Origin: Planctomycetota bacterium
GTDB taxonomy: Bacteria > Planctomycetota > Planctomycetia > Pirellulales > Pirellulaceae
NCBI GenBank assembly: GCA_016872725.1
Contig: VGZC01000026.1
Span: 1-64,000, forward strand
Length of the DNA stretch: 64,000 nucleotides
Direction: 5' to 3'
Under the pieces are notes generated by a model. It did no database searches. It was given only the letters and a program-made list of their open reading frames with translations, and had not been told where the DNA came from. A program made the translations under genes and the position numbers. Positions 54,465 to 64,000 of this stretch are shown here, piece by piece; positions within the stretch are counted from its first letter, which is position 1; each line of letters begins with the position of its first letter.

Positions 54465-56885
54465 ATGTCGACTCGTAGGCGGCTTCGGAAGATCGCCCGC
54501 ATGTCGCTGAGCGAGGTTGCGTGGCGGATCACCGGTTGGCGGCGCAGGCAGCACGATCGTCGTGAGTTGCGCAGGGCTGGCCGACGCCCGCTCGCTGCGT
54601 TGGGGATGCGGGCGCATTCCGGTGCCGAGAGGCTCGAACTACATGGGCTTGTACCCGGTACGTCGTCGGCCCAAATCGCGTCCCTGCGCGGCATCGCGCG
54701 GGTGGCCATGGCGACGATGGAACGCGAATCGCTCGCCAGTGCGGCGCGCGTACTCGATGGAACGTGGACGCGGCTTGGCTGGACCTTTGACCTGCGGGGG
54801 ACGGTCCCCTGGCATCGCGACCCGAGGACCGGATTCGAATGGAATCAACGTGAGTTCGCCGGTGACATTGACATTCGAACACGATGCGACGAGGTCGACG
54901 TAAAGTACACGTGGGAGATTGGAAGGCATCAGTTCATCGTTGACTTGGCAAAAGCCTGGGCGCTGGGGGGCCACGCGTGTCCTTTGGGAGCCGGTTGCGC
55001 GGCGCGGGCGCGATCACTCGTGCTGGATTGGATTCAGCGGAATCCCGTCAACGCGGGAATTCACTGGACCAGCGCGCTGGAAGTGTCCATTCGGGCCGTA
55101 TCGTGGCTCTGGACGATCGCCTTCTTGGCCGAGTGGGAGGGGTGGGAGAGCGACGATCGGGGCATGATCGCTCAAAGCCTGCGCGATCATGCATCGTATC
55201 TTTCCAGGCACCTTTCGCTATTCTCGAGCCCGTATAACCACCTTATCGGAGAGGCCGTCGGTCTCTATCTCATGGCTCTCGCGCTTCCTTCCTTGGACGC
55301 AGGTGAGCGGTGGAGGCGGCTTGGGCGGGAAATGCTCCTCATTCACGGGCCGCGGCAGTTCTACAAGGACGGTTTCAGTGTGGAACAGTCGACAACATAT
55401 CACTACTTCACATTGGGGTTCCTTGCGATGGCGATCGTCGCTGCAAGGAACCACGGCGAACCACTTCATGAGTTGGAACCGATCGTGCACCGCGCATTCC
55501 GCGCGGGTATCGCGTTTCGGCAGCCGGATGGGCGGTGGCCGAGAATCGGCGACAGCGATTCGGCAAGGGCAATTCCAATTTCCCATGCGGACTTTTTCGA
55601 CTTCACGTCGATATCCCACCTCGGGGCGTTGCTATTTGATGATCCGGAACTCGTTGCTTCCAACGATCCCGGTGAAGAGGCCATTTGGCTACTCGGTGCG
55701 GACGGCCTTGTTCGATGGACTGGGGGGGGGATACAGACCGGTCATCCGGACGATGGCGGCATTGCGACCACCGCGAATGGGCGAGGGCCATTAGGGGCCG
55801 ACGGGCGATGTGCTATACTTGGAGAATCGGGCTATTTCATTGCGAATAGGGGAACGGACTGGCTGCTGCTGGATAGCGGAAGGGTCGCGGAGGGACTTTT
55901 CCCGGACAGTACGCCGTCGGTGGCCCACGGCCATTTGGATACGCTTCAGGTGCTCTATTGGCTGAACGGTTTGCCCGTCGTTCAAGATTGTGGAATCCCC
56001 TTCTACTCCGGTCGGCCCGATTGGATCAGCCATTTTCGTGGGTGCGGCGCACATAACACGATCGCCATCGATGGGACCGGTCCGGCAACGTCGGCCGGGG
56101 CACTCGCGTGGTGCCGGTCGACGGGGACGCCTTCCCTTTACGCCGACTATTCCACGGATGCGTGGTTTGCGTGTGGTCGAGCGAGATGGGGGCGCGGCGT
56201 CGTCATTCAGCGAAACCTATTCTGCATACCCGGCCAAGGGCTATGGATTGCGGATTGGGTCCATTCGCCGCAACTGCGAGGCGCGACGTGGTACTGGCAA
56301 CTTCCGGCTGAAAACGTTCCGACCGGCGGAGACGCGGCGCCCAGTCCGGGCCAGTACGTGTGGGATGATAGAGCCATCATTGTGTGCGCCGTGATGGGCG
56401 CGGACGATGGCAAGTTCCTTTGCGTGGATCCCGGGGGAACGAGCCCGGTATCCCGACTTTCACCATGTTATGGCGAGGTTCGTGCCTCGCGACGCCTTGA
56501 GTTCCGGGTACTGGTACGCAATGAGGTCGTGGTTGCAACATACCTTGGCCGAAAGCGGCCCAAGCCGCCAAATGTGTCTCTTGCGTTTCGGGACGTGAAA
56601 ATAGGATTCCCACTCGGATGTGGGATGTCGGCGGGATCGTCCGAAAGTCCACACGAAGTCGCCAATCGTCATGACGGGCAATCAGCAATGCGTGACCAGT
56701 TCGGATTTCTCGCCGAATATGATCTGCTGCGGTGGACGTGTCACGATGATCGCGGACTCGTCGAATATTCGTGTGCGCCGGATAAGAACTCGAGGATGAT
56801 AGTCACACGGCGCGTTATATCGCGAGGAATACTCTCGAGCGAGAACTTGGATCACAAAGTGAATGCGGTCGACGACGCATCGTGA
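54465..56885 (+). CDS. Heparinase II/III-like protein (alginate-lyase fold)
   Basis: The 806-residue protein matches the heparinase II/III family found in EPS clusters. The N-terminal (alpha/alpha) toroid contains YTWEIGRHQFIVDLAKAW, SSPYNHLIGEAVGLYLMAL, DGFSVEQSTTYHYFTLGF and GRWPRIGDSDSAR. The C-terminal beta-sandwich contains SVAHGHLDTLQVLYWLNG and RGCGAHNTIAIDG, with His residues typical of the catalytic/metal site. It would cleave or edit uronic-acid-containing polymer. I see no signal peptide, although a basic N terminus is present, so its location is open. Confidence 0.85.
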   Translation: MSTRRRLRKIARMSLSEVAWRITGWRRRQHDRRELRRAGRRPLAALGMRAHSGAERLELHGLVPGTSSAQIASLRGIARVAMATMERESLASAARVLDGTWTRLGWTFDLRGTVPWHRDPRTGFEWNQREFAGDIDIRTRCDEVDVKYTWEIGRHQFIVDLAKAWALGGHACPLGAGCAARARSLVLDWIQRNPVNAGIHWTSALEVSIRAVSWLWTIAFLAEWEGWESDDRGMIAQSLRDHASYLSRHLSLFSSPYNHLIGEAVGLYLMALALPSLDAGERWRRLGREMLLIHGPRQFYKDGFSVEQSTTYHYFTLGFLAMAIVAARNHGEPLHELEPIVHRAFRAGIAFRQPDGRWPRIGDSDSARAIPISHADFFDFTSISHLGALLFDDPELVASNDPGEEAIWLLGADGLVRWTGGGIQTGHPDDGGIATTANGRGPLGADGRCAILGESGYFIANRGTDWLLLDSGRVAEGLFPDSTPSVAHGHLDTLQVLYWLNGLPVVQDCGIPFYSGRPDWISHFRGCGAHNTIAIDGTGPATSAGALAWCRSTGTPSLYADYSTDAWFACGRARWGRGVVIQRNLFCIPGQGLWIADWVHSPQLRGATWYWQLPAENVPTGGDAAPSPGQYVWDDRAIIVCAVMGADDGKFLCVDPGGTSPVSRLSPCYGEVRASRRLEFRVLVRNEVVVATYLGRKRPKPPNVSLAFRDVKIGFPLGCGMSAGSSESPHEVANRHDGQSAMRDQFGFLAEYDLLRWTCHDDRGLVEYSCAPDKNSRMIVTRRVISRGILSSENLDHKVNAVDDAS

Positions 56886-56971
56886 TGCGTTTGACTCACG
56901 GCGAAATGCGGGGAGTGTTGCGATCCCGGCGCCACGCAACAGCCTGAATAGGATGAGGTAAAGGGTGAGGT

Positions 56972-58240
56972 GTGAAAACAGGCTCGCGAGTCAAACGTGT
57001 CCTTGTGCTGAGCGCGGGGAGTTTTCCCTCCCGCGTTCAGCCTGTGCACGGAGTGTTCGTGAAGGAACGGTTGAGGTTCGTTCAGCGACTTCCCGGCATC
57101 GAGTTGAGGGTCCTGTCGCCGATTCCGTTGTTCCCGCCATTGCGGATGTTCAAGCGGTGGTATCCCTGGTCGCAGGTGCCTCGCCATGAAGTCGTGGACG
57201 GAATCGAGGTGTTTCGCCCTCGATATCTGGCGATCCCGAAGATCGGCGCGTGCGTCCAACCGCGGCTTATCGAACTGGCGGCTCGCCGCGAAATTCGTCG
57301 GTGGCGCGGAACGTTTCGTTGTGATGTGATCGACTCCCACTTCATCTTCCCGAATGGCGTAGCGGCCGTTCGGCTCGGGAAACGGCTTGGTGTGCCCGTT
57401 GTGAGTACGGGGCGGGGCGCGGACATCGTGTGTTGTCCGGACTACCCGATCATTGGTGCACAGGTGCGTTTTGCATTGCGATGCGCGACTCAACTGATCG
57501 CGGTCAGCCGCGAAATCGCCGACCGTATGGTGGCGTTGGGTGCCGACGAATCGCGAGTCACGGTCATTCCGAACGGCGTTGATTGCGAGCGATTTGGGAT
57601 CGTCGAACGGCGAGAGTCAAGGCGACGGCTGGGATTGGATTCGAAGCGGCCAATCATCCTGGCGGTCGGATATAGGCTTGAACTCAAGGGCTTCCACATT
57701 CTCATCGATGCGATCCCCGCGATTCGGCGTTGGTTTCCCGACGTGCTCGTGGCTATTGTTGGGGGCCAGGCACGTTGGGCGGAAGACTTCCGCCCTGCTC
57801 TCGATGAGCGAATTCGCGTAAATGACGTGATGAACCACGTCTTTCTCGCGGGCACTCGCCCACAAGAGGAGTTGCCGTTTTGGTACAGCGCCGCCAACGT
57901 ATTGGGCATTCTGTCATCTAGAGAAGGGTCTCCCAATGTGCTGATGGAGGCGCTGGCGTGTGGCTTGCCGGCGGTCGCGACAAGGGTCGGGGGCATTCCG
58001 GACGTGTTGGATGGGAATCCGCAATTGGGGATCCTACTGGAGGAACGGAGCGCGCCAGCGGCCGCAAGCGGGTTGATATCGGGCCTCTCGTGTCCGTGGG
58101 ATCCCGTCGCCATTCGGCATTATGCCGAGAATCGCAATTGGATGCGCACCGCTGAGAAGGTGGGCGCTGTGATCGATCTTGCGATCTCGGGGCAAACCCC
58201 GTCTGAATTCGGAGTAGGACGCGGGGCTGCGGCGGAATGA
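56972..58240 (+). CDS. GT4-family glycosyltransferase
   Basis: This is a 422-residue GT-B enzyme. The N domain has VLVLSAGSFPSRVQPVHGVFVKERL, and the C domain has ILAVGYRLELKGFHILIDAI, VAIVGGQARW and the donor-binding SSREGSPNVLMEALACGLPAVATRVGG. IDSHFIFPNG in the middle is common in GT4 enzymes of EPS loci. The GTG at 56972 is preceded by a gagg motif. It follows the heparinase-like gene by 86 bases. Confidence 0.87.
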   Translation: MKTGSRVKRVLVLSAGSFPSRVQPVHGVFVKERLRFVQRLPGIELRVLSPIPLFPPLRMFKRWYPWSQVPRHEVVDGIEVFRPRYLAIPKIGACVQPRLIELAARREIRRWRGTFRCDVIDSHFIFPNGVAAVRLGKRLGVPVVSTGRGADIVCCPDYPIIGAQVRFALRCATQLIAVSREIADRMVALGADESRVTVIPNGVDCERFGIVERRESRRRLGLDSKRPIILAVGYRLELKGFHILIDAIPAIRRWFPDVLVAIVGGQARWAEDFRPALDERIRVNDVMNHVFLAGTRPQEELPFWYSAANVLGILSSREGSPNVLMEALACGLPAVATRVGGIPDVLDGNPQLGILLEERSAPAAASGLISGLSCPWDPVAIRHYAENRNWMRTAEKVGAVIDLAISGQTPSEFGVGRGAAAE

Positions 58241-58344
58241 AATGATGTCGGAACATGAGCGAAGACAGACGTGACCGAGATGAATCGGGCGCCGGCGGCG
58301 CCACGATTCGAAGATCGTAACGATCAAGAGACGAGGAGGCGGCA

Positions 58345-60489
58345 TTGAAGCAGGTGTTCATGAAGAAGAACGCAATGCGGCCAGCGACGGTGTGGACCGA
58401 GGATGTACCGTGTCCAGGCCATTCAACCGGCGACGTGTTGATCTTGAACCGCCATTCGCTCATCAGCGCGGGAACGGAGTCCGCCGCCGTCATCGGCACT
58501 CGGCGCGATATGGTGGCGAAGGCCGTTGGAAGCGCGTCCATTCGGAAAGACGTGGCCGACATGCTATTGCAGGAAGGCGTCATCAAGACGGCTCGACGAG
58601 TGCAATTCGAGATGTCGAAGTGGACGCCCCTTGGGTACAGCGGTGCGGGAGTCGCAATCACCGTTGGGCAAGATGTGACGGGGATTCGCGCCGGCGACAT
58701 TGTCGCGTACGCCGGCCAAAGTCACGCCGAGTGGATCTGCTCGCCAAAGAGGCTCTGCGTGCCCGTTCCCGACGGTGTAACGACACAAGAGGCGGCGTTT
58801 GTCGCGCTGGGGAGCATTGCCCTTCAGTCCGTGCGTCGTGCCGAAGTGCAGGTTGGCGATGTCGTTGCCGTCCTCGGTCTCGGCCTTGTAGGACAACTTG
58901 TGGCGCAGTTGCTGCGAACGGCCGGCGCTCGTGTCATTGCTACGGACGTTCTTCCGGCGCGACTGACGATGGCGGAGTGCGCCGGGGTGGAGTGCGCCCT
59001 GGATGCGAAGTCGGACGTTGCGAAGGAGGTGCTGCGCCGCACGCAGGGAATCGGTGTCGATCGAGTCGTGATTTGCGCAGCGGGGGGCGGAAAGGCGGTT
59101 ATGGACCAGGCGGTGAGGATCGCGCGCGACCGCGCTCGCTTGGTTGTCGTGGGCCAATGCGACATCGATGTTCCTCGTCACGAGTTCTACATGAAGGAAC
59201 TCGACCTAGTCATCAGTCGGTCGTACGGCCCAGGCCGGTACGACGAGCAGTACGAACGCGACGGAACCGACTATCCGATTGGATATGTGCGCTGGACGGA
59301 AGAACGCAATATGGAGGAGTTTCTGCGGTTGATCCACAGGGGCCAAGTAGATGTTCGATCCTTGATAACCCATGAACTACCCGTCGATTCGGCAAGCGAT
59401 GGATATGACCTCATTCTCAACCGCGCCAATGATTGCCTCGGCGTGCTTCTGAAATACGACGCGAACGAGGATGCCAGGGATCGCGTCCGACCTGTCTTGA
59501 CCGGAACGCGGAAAGGAACCGTCGACAAGGAGTGTATTCGGTTAGGCATCGTTGGATGCGGAGCGTTCGCACGCCAAGTCCATTTGCCGAACATTCGAGA
59601 CTGCAAGTCGGCGAGAGTTTATGCGATTGCAGCGTCGTCACCGCAAAACGCAAAGGAGATGGGACTGCGCTACGGCGCATCGATCTGTGCGACGGACGCG
59701 GACGAGATCTTCCGCGACGCCAACGTTGACGCGGTAATGGTGCTTACCCGCGACACGTCACATGCCGGACTCGTGGAACGCGCGCTTGCAATGGGAAAGA
59801 GCGTCTTCTGCGAGAAGCCAATCGCTACGACGGTCGAAGAATGCATGCGTTTGCGAAGAATGGGTCCCACATCACAGGCTGTCTGCATGGTTGGCTTTAA
59901 TCGGCGACTCGCGCCGCTTCTTCGACGCGCCAAGGAAGTGTTGGACAAATGCGCTGGGCCGCGGCTGGTAACCTACCGCGTTAATGCCGGCCGCCAACCT
60001 CCACGAAGTTGGGTGTACGACCCTGCGCACAGCGGTGGACGCATCATCGGCGAAGCGTGTCACTTCGTTGACTTGTTCCGCTGGCTCATCGGCTGCGAAC
60101 CAAAGGAAGTTGTCGCGCGTCCCCTAGGTCGGGCCCGCCCGGATGTCGAACTGGACGACATCTCAGCGACCTTCGCATTCGAGGATGGTTCCTTGGCGAC
60201 GCTTGTCTATACGGCTGCAGGGTCGCCGCGTCTCGGAAAGGAGCGGCTCGAGGCGTTTTGTGACGGCACCGCAATCGTGATGGACGATTTTCGGTCGTTG
60301 TCAATCGACGGCGCGAGGTCGAGTATCGAAAGGGCCAGGAAGATCGACAAGGGTCACCGGGCGGCGTTGGCGAACTTTCTTGACGCCGTTCGCGGTATCG
60401 CTGACCCATTCGTAACACTCGAGGATGGCGTCCTCGCGACCGAGTGGTGTTTGGCCATTCTTGCGTCGGCGCGAAACGGATGCTCCTAA
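58345..60489 (+). CDS. Two-domain oxidoreductase (MDR alcohol dehydrogenase + Gfo/Idh/MocA)
   Basis: Residues 1-390 are a zinc-alcohol-dehydrogenase-like (MDR) domain with GLGLVGQLVAQLLRTAGA as NAD(P) loop. Residues about 405-714 are a Gfo/Idh/MocA domain with LGIVGCGAFARQVHLPNI, a FCEKPIATT motif carrying the catalytic Lys, and GGRIIGEACHFVDLFRWL. Such fusions occur in EPS and O-antigen loci next to heparinase-like genes and probably oxidise or epimerise a sugar unit; the reaction is not known. The TTG at 58345 is the likely start because gaggagg lies five bases upstream; ATG 58360 is the alternative. Confidence 0.87.
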   Translation: MKQVFMKKNAMRPATVWTEDVPCPGHSTGDVLILNRHSLISAGTESAAVIGTRRDMVAKAVGSASIRKDVADMLLQEGVIKTARRVQFEMSKWTPLGYSGAGVAITVGQDVTGIRAGDIVAYAGQSHAEWICSPKRLCVPVPDGVTTQEAAFVALGSIALQSVRRAEVQVGDVVAVLGLGLVGQLVAQLLRTAGARVIATDVLPARLTMAECAGVECALDAKSDVAKEVLRRTQGIGVDRVVICAAGGGKAVMDQAVRIARDRARLVVVGQCDIDVPRHEFYMKELDLVISRSYGPGRYDEQYERDGTDYPIGYVRWTEERNMEEFLRLIHRGQVDVRSLITHELPVDSASDGYDLILNRANDCLGVLLKYDANEDARDRVRPVLTGTRKGTVDKECIRLGIVGCGAFARQVHLPNIRDCKSARVYAIAASSPQNAKEMGLRYGASICATDADEIFRDANVDAVMVLTRDTSHAGLVERALAMGKSVFCEKPIATTVEECMRLRRMGPTSQAVCMVGFNRRLAPLLRRAKEVLDKCAGPRLVTYRVNAGRQPPRSWVYDPAHSGGRIIGEACHFVDLFRWLIGCEPKEVVARPLGRARPDVELDDISATFAFEDGSLATLVYTAAGSPRLGKERLEAFCDGTAIVMDDFRSLSIDGARSSIERARKIDKGHRAALANFLDAVRGIADPFVTLEDGVLATEWCLAILASARNGCS

Positions 60490-60555
60490 GGCTGCGACAG
60501 TACGCCTCAGTCACCACGCTTCGAACCTCATCGCGTTCCATTCCGAGACGTTTCC

Positions 60556-61794
60556 GTGAAGGTCCTCCACATACTGAATCACTCGGTGCCTCATACGGAT
60601 GGCTACTGTATTCGCAGTGCGAATATCGTCAGGTTTCAGAAGGAACTTGGGTGGTATCCGGTGGTTGTGACATCGCCTCGTCACGAACCGATTCCGTCCG
60701 GCGAGGTCGAGGTGATCGATGGCGTGCGATATTATCGTACGCCCAAAGGCGTGATCGGTGTTCGCGCAATTCGTGAGATTCTCGCGATCAGGCGACTGAA
60801 GGCAACGATTACGAGGGCCGTTGAGGCCGAGCGTCCCGACGTCGTCCACTCGCATTCTCCGTGTACGTGGACTTTTGCGGCCGGTGCCGTGGCTCGCCGC
60901 TATTCGATTCCTTTTGTGTATGAGGTGCGCGGAATCTGGGAAGACAGCGCCGTTGATCAGGGGCGGCTCGCGGATGAGCGAAGTTGGCGATACCGTCTGC
61001 GACGATGGCTTGAAACGACGGCAATGAGGCGAGCGAGTCGCGTGGCGACGATTTCGGAGGGACTGGCGACGGAGATTGAGGCGCGGGGCGTCCGCCGACC
61101 TGTCGTCGTTCCAAACGGCGTGGATTCCCTGCGGTTTTGCGATGACGGAACGGTGCAAAGCGGTGGTCGCTCGACGGTCGTCGCGCGAGCGCCGAGAATT
61201 GGCTACATCGGGTCGCTTTACGCATGGGAAGGAGTCGAGGACCTGGTGCGCGCGGCGGGCATTCTGCGCGAGCGAGTGCCAGGTATTCAAATTCACATCA
61301 TCGGTGGAGGAGAGAGACACGACGCGATCGAAAAAATGATCGACGAACTGTCGTTGAAAGATACCGTTCGTTTGATCGGAGCGATTGCGCATGAGAAGAT
61401 CAAGACGGCGTATGACGAACTTGATGTGCTCGTCTATCCTAGACGCGCCAGCCGAGTAACTCAGTTGGTAACGCCGCTAAAACCCCTTGAGGCGATGGCA
61501 TTGGGAAAGGCGATCGTTATTTCCGACGTCGGAGGGCTCCGTGAGTTGTGCCACGTCGATACCGCTGCCGTCTTCTCGGCGGGAGATTCGGTCGATCTCG
61601 CGGCAAAGTGCATTGCTTTGCTGGATCGAGACGACGAGCGGTACGCGATGGGCGTGCGTGCGCGCGAACACGTCCGCCGGAATCGGGATTGGCGTGTCGT
61701 TATTCAGCGGTATCGCGATCTATATGAAGGGGTCGTTGGCGCACGCGAATGGGATGCTGCGCTGCCGGTGAGGAGTACCGTGCGCATCGGGTAA
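60556..61794 (+). CDS. GT4-family glycosyltransferase, exosortase-locus type
   Basis: The 412-residue enzyme starts VKVLHILNHSVPHTDGYCIR, continues RFQKELGWYPVVVTSPRH, and has VVHSHSPC, YEVRGIWEDSAVDQG and PNGVDSLRF. This opening closely matches the glycosyltransferase subtype repeatedly found beside exosortase A systems. The C domain contains IGYIGSLYAWEGVEDLV and KPLEAMALGKAIVISDVGG. It starts at GTG 60556, 66 bases after the two-domain oxidoreductase. Acceptor and donor sugars are unknown. Confidence 0.88.
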   Translation: MKVLHILNHSVPHTDGYCIRSANIVRFQKELGWYPVVVTSPRHEPIPSGEVEVIDGVRYYRTPKGVIGVRAIREILAIRRLKATITRAVEAERPDVVHSHSPCTWTFAAGAVARRYSIPFVYEVRGIWEDSAVDQGRLADERSWRYRLRRWLETTAMRRASRVATISEGLATEIEARGVRRPVVVPNGVDSLRFCDDGTVQSGGRSTVVARAPRIGYIGSLYAWEGVEDLVRAAGILRERVPGIQIHIIGGGERHDAIEKMIDELSLKDTVRLIGAIAHEKIKTAYDELDVLVYPRRASRVTQLVTPLKPLEAMALGKAIVISDVGGLRELCHVDTAAVFSAGDSVDLAAKCIALLDRDDERYAMGVRAREHVRRNRDWRVVIQRYRDLYEGVVGAREWDAALPVRSTVRIG

Positions 61795-61821
61795 TGGGAA
61801 GACGCGGCATCGAGTGCGATA

Positions 61822-62832
61822 ATGACATTGTGTTTGATCGTTACGGTAGACACGGAGGAGGAAGGACTTTGGGGCGGAAGATACCGGACGCAAGGCAACT
61901 CGGTCGAGAACCTCAAAGGACTTGGGGTATTCCAACACCTTTGCGATCGGTTCCATATTCGGCCTACCTACCTGATTACCGCCCCGGTCGTCTCGAATGA
62001 GTATGGTGTCAAGGTCCTGCGATCATTGCAGGAAAGCGGTCGGGCCGAGATCGGCTCCCACGTTCACCCATGGTGCAATCCTCCGATTCGTGAGTTGCGT
62101 TGCCCCCGCGAGTCGTATCTTTGTAATCTCCCCGAGGCGCTTCAGCGTGCGAAGATCGAATGGCTTACGATCGAGATTCAGCGTAGCATTGGACGGAGGC
62201 CTACTTCGTTTCGGGCTGGCAGGTACGGTCTCGACGTCGTCGGCGCGCGCATCCTCGAGGAGTTGGGATACGTGGTGGACTCCAGCGTGATTCCGTTTTT
62301 CGACTATTCTGCGGAGGGTGGGCCGGACTTCAGCAACGCGCCGTTCAAGCCATACGTCATCTCCGACTACAATCTGGGCACGCCCGGCCACAACACGGGA
62401 CTTCTCGAGGTTCCCGTGACCGTTGGGTATAGCCGATCGGGATTTCGATTGGCGAACGTGATTCGTCGCCTTGCGTCTCGCCCTCCGTTTCGACAGCTTC
62501 GATGCGTGGGCGCTCTCGAGCGACTGGGCATTGCGCGGCGGATAAAGCTGAGTCCCGAGCAATCGACTTCCGAGAACATGAATCGACTTGTTGATCGGAT
62601 GATCGCGTTGGGCGCACCCTGCGCCGTAATGATGTTTCACAGCTCGTCGCTAGTTCCGGGAATGTCGCCTTATGTACCGGATGAGCGGGCACTAGAAAAG
62701 TTGCTCCTGAGGATGGAGAATCTGTTCAATCATGTCATGAACGTTCGAAGATGTTACTCGAAAACGATGACGGAATTCGCGCTGTCCGGGAGTGAAGGGG
62801 TCGCGCCCAGTGCGTGCGGTGAAGGAACATAG
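61822..62832 (+). CDS. Polysaccharide deacetylase-like protein (WalW-type)
   Basis: The 336-residue protein starts LIVTVDTEEEGLWGG, with the first metal Asp of the CE4-like barrel. It then shows RPTYLITAPVV, EIGSHVHPW (His-x-His metal pair) and SFRAGRYGLD. MMFHSSSLVPGMSPY lies near the end. This WalW-type arrangement differs from the NodB deacetylase at 48655 and is also typical of exosortase EPS loci. The substrate could be an N-acetylated sugar in the polymer. It starts 27 bases after the glycosyltransferase gene. Confidence 0.84.
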   Translation: MTLCLIVTVDTEEEGLWGGRYRTQGNSVENLKGLGVFQHLCDRFHIRPTYLITAPVVSNEYGVKVLRSLQESGRAEIGSHVHPWCNPPIRELRCPRESYLCNLPEALQRAKIEWLTIEIQRSIGRRPTSFRAGRYGLDVVGARILEELGYVVDSSVIPFFDYSAEGGPDFSNAPFKPYVISDYNLGTPGHNTGLLEVPVTVGYSRSGFRLANVIRRLASRPPFRQLRCVGALERLGIARRIKLSPEQSTSENMNRLVDRMIALGAPCAVMMFHSSSLVPGMSPYVPDERALEKLLLRMENLFNHVMNVRRCYSKTMTEFALSGSEGVAPSACGEGT

Positions 62833-62909
62833 TGGGGACTCGTTCGGTCACACGTGCTTTGTTCCGAATCGGTGCGAGCTCGAGTGACAGGCGAAGGGAC
62901 CGGCGAATC

Positions 62910-64000
62910 ATGCTTGTTTCCGTAATTGTCGGAGCTCGACCGAACTTCATGAAGGTCGCTCCGCTCATTCCCGCGCTGCGAGAACGAGGAATTACTCCTC
63001 GTCTCGTTCACACCGGACAACATTACGACCGTTCGATGAGCGGCGCGTTTTTCGAAGAACTCGCAATCCCGGAGCCCGAAGTAAATTTGGGAATCGGGTC
63101 GGGGTCCCACGTTTTTCAGATCGCGGAGGTGATGCGAAGGCTCGAAGATGAGTTGTCTCGTCACAGGCCCGCGTATGTCATTGTTGTTGGCGATGTCAAT
63201 TCAACAGTCGCCGCTGCAATAGCCGCCAATCGCCTAGGTATTCGGGTCGCGCATGTCGAGGCTGGTCTTCGAAGCGGCGATCGCGGTATGCCCGAGGAAA
63301 TGAACCGAATCATTACCGACGCGATTTCGGACCTGCTCTTGACGTCGGAGCCGGTGGCTGAGCATAACCTGCGGCGTGAGGGGATTCCCGCGGAACGGAT
63401 CCACTTCGTCGGGAATACGATGATCGACACTCTTCGGCGTCACATCGGCCGGGCAATCGAATTGCGGGCGTTTGAGCCGCTTGGATTGCGCCAAGGCGAA
63501 TACGCAGTGTTAACGCTTCATCGGCCCTCGAATGTGGACTTCGCCGATCGATTGGAGTCGATTCTGCGCGCGGTGGCGCACGTTGGGCGATCGACGCCTG
63601 TTGTGTTTCCGCTTCACCCGAGAACGGAGAGTAGGCTTAGGCAATTTGGCCTCGACGGAAGGAGTGATTTGGCAGGGTACGTGGCAATTCGGCCACAGAG
63701 CTATCTGCCGATGCTTAGCCTGATGAACTCCGCGAGGGTCGTATTGACGGACTCGGGTGGGATCCAAGAGGAGACAACCGCATTGGGTGTTCCTTGCCTC
63801 ACGTTGCGTGAGAGTACTGAACGGCCGATCACGACGACACAGGGAACGAATCAACTCGTAGGTTGGCATACCGACTCGATTGTCGCGGCATTTGAAGCGG
63901 TTCGATCCGGGCAATCGCCTCATCACCGCACGCCCGATCTGTGGGATGGTCGATCAGCGGAACGCATAGCGGCCGTCCTCGAAAATGCAACGGCGAATCA
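62910..64000 (+). CDS. wecB: UDP-N-acetylglucosamine 2-epimerase WecB (3' end beyond window)
   Basis: This enzyme converts UDP-GlcNAc to UDP-ManNAc, a precursor for cell-surface polymers. The first 363 codons are present and run off the right edge. Visible motifs are VGARPNFMKVAPL, HTGQHYDRSM, VVGDVNSTVAAA, HVEAGLRSGDRGMPEEMNR, TLHRPSNVD, PLHPRT and DSGGIQEETT, all of the non-hydrolysing bacterial epimerase. About 10-20 residues are missing compared with the usual 370-385. The ATG at 62910 is preceded by gaaggga. It follows the deacetylase by 77 bases. Confidence 0.93.
   Translation, partial: MLVSVIVGARPNFMKVAPLIPALRERGITPRLVHTGQHYDRSMSGAFFEELAIPEPEVNLGIGSGSHVFQIAEVMRRLEDELSRHRPAYVIVVGDVNSTVAAAIAANRLGIRVAHVEAGLRSGDRGMPEEMNRIITDAISDLLLTSEPVAEHNLRREGIPAERIHFVGNTMIDTLRRHIGRAIELRAFEPLGLRQGEYAVLTLHRPSNVDFADRLESILRAVAHVGRSTPVVFPLHPRTESRLRQFGLDGRSDLAGYVAIRPQSYLPMLSLMNSARVVLTDSGGIQEETTALGVPCLTLRESTERPITTTQGTNQLVGWHTDSIVAAFEAVRSGQSPHHRTPDLWDGRSAERIAAVLENATAN

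Overview
The window is a GC-rich chromosomal segment, about 65 % G+C in lines counted by hand on the left and nearer 53-58 % from about 44.7 kb onward. Its contents point to a planctomycete-like bacterium. It has an exosortase-linked exopolysaccharide (EPS) locus, large proline/glutamine-rich disordered envelope proteins, several small conserved proteins with no known function, an ECF sigma factor without an anti-sigma partner, and intergenic hairpin repeats. This assignment is inference; no rRNA gene is present to settle it.

Left part (1-18.4 kb): housekeeping and scattered genes. A repeat-filled edge is followed by metH on the minus strand, then a pair of genes on the plus strand (a single-pass membrane protein and a BY-kinase-like ATPase). 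Next is leuA on the minus strand, preceded by a complete leucine attenuator: promoter, a 19-residue leader peptide with five Leu codons, an antiterminator arm and an intrinsic terminator. Then come several uncharacterised proteins, leuB, an SDR dehydrogenase, a 7Fe ferredoxin facing it across a 15-bp tandem array, an ECF sigma factor, tRNA-Asp with its promoter, two tiny proteins and an ABC-F ATPase.

Middle part (18.4-30 kb): mostly minus-strand envelope and polysaccharide genes. These are a family 2 glycosyltransferase, a TPR protein, a small conserved protein, an NAD-dependent sugar epimerase, a 967-residue protein with secretin/pilus N-terminal and BON-like domains, a specialised NusG paralogue and a Wzz-type chain-length regulator. 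They end next to gene debris in which a DUF433/DUF5615 toxin-antitoxin pair has been joined to the C-terminal half of a NodU/CmcH carbamoyltransferase.

Right part (30-64 kb): one long plus-strand EPS locus. It opens with a carboxypeptidase-regulatory-like secreted protein, a lipoprotein and a Wza-type export lipoprotein, followed by seven copies of a 79-bp hairpin repeat. After a promoter come exosortase, a Wzc-type tyrosine kinase, a 1439-residue TPR protein, an EpsI/DUF3485 protein and a priming sugar transferase. The lower-GC stretch then carries a flippase, methyltransferases (one broken by an in-frame stop), two polysaccharide deacetylases, three GT4 glycosyltransferases, an O-antigen ligase/polymerase-like protein, an APH-fold kinase-like protein, a heparinase II/III-like lyase, a two-domain oxidoreductase and the start of wecB. 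Together they would make, export and modify a surface polysaccharide coupled to an exosortase sorting system. No clear exosortase substrate lies in the window.

A recurrent theme is short tandem duplication. Four separate arrays have exactly 15-bp units, other arrays have 27-, 28-, 79- and 102-bp units, and several of them contain or touch the stop codons of neighbouring genes.
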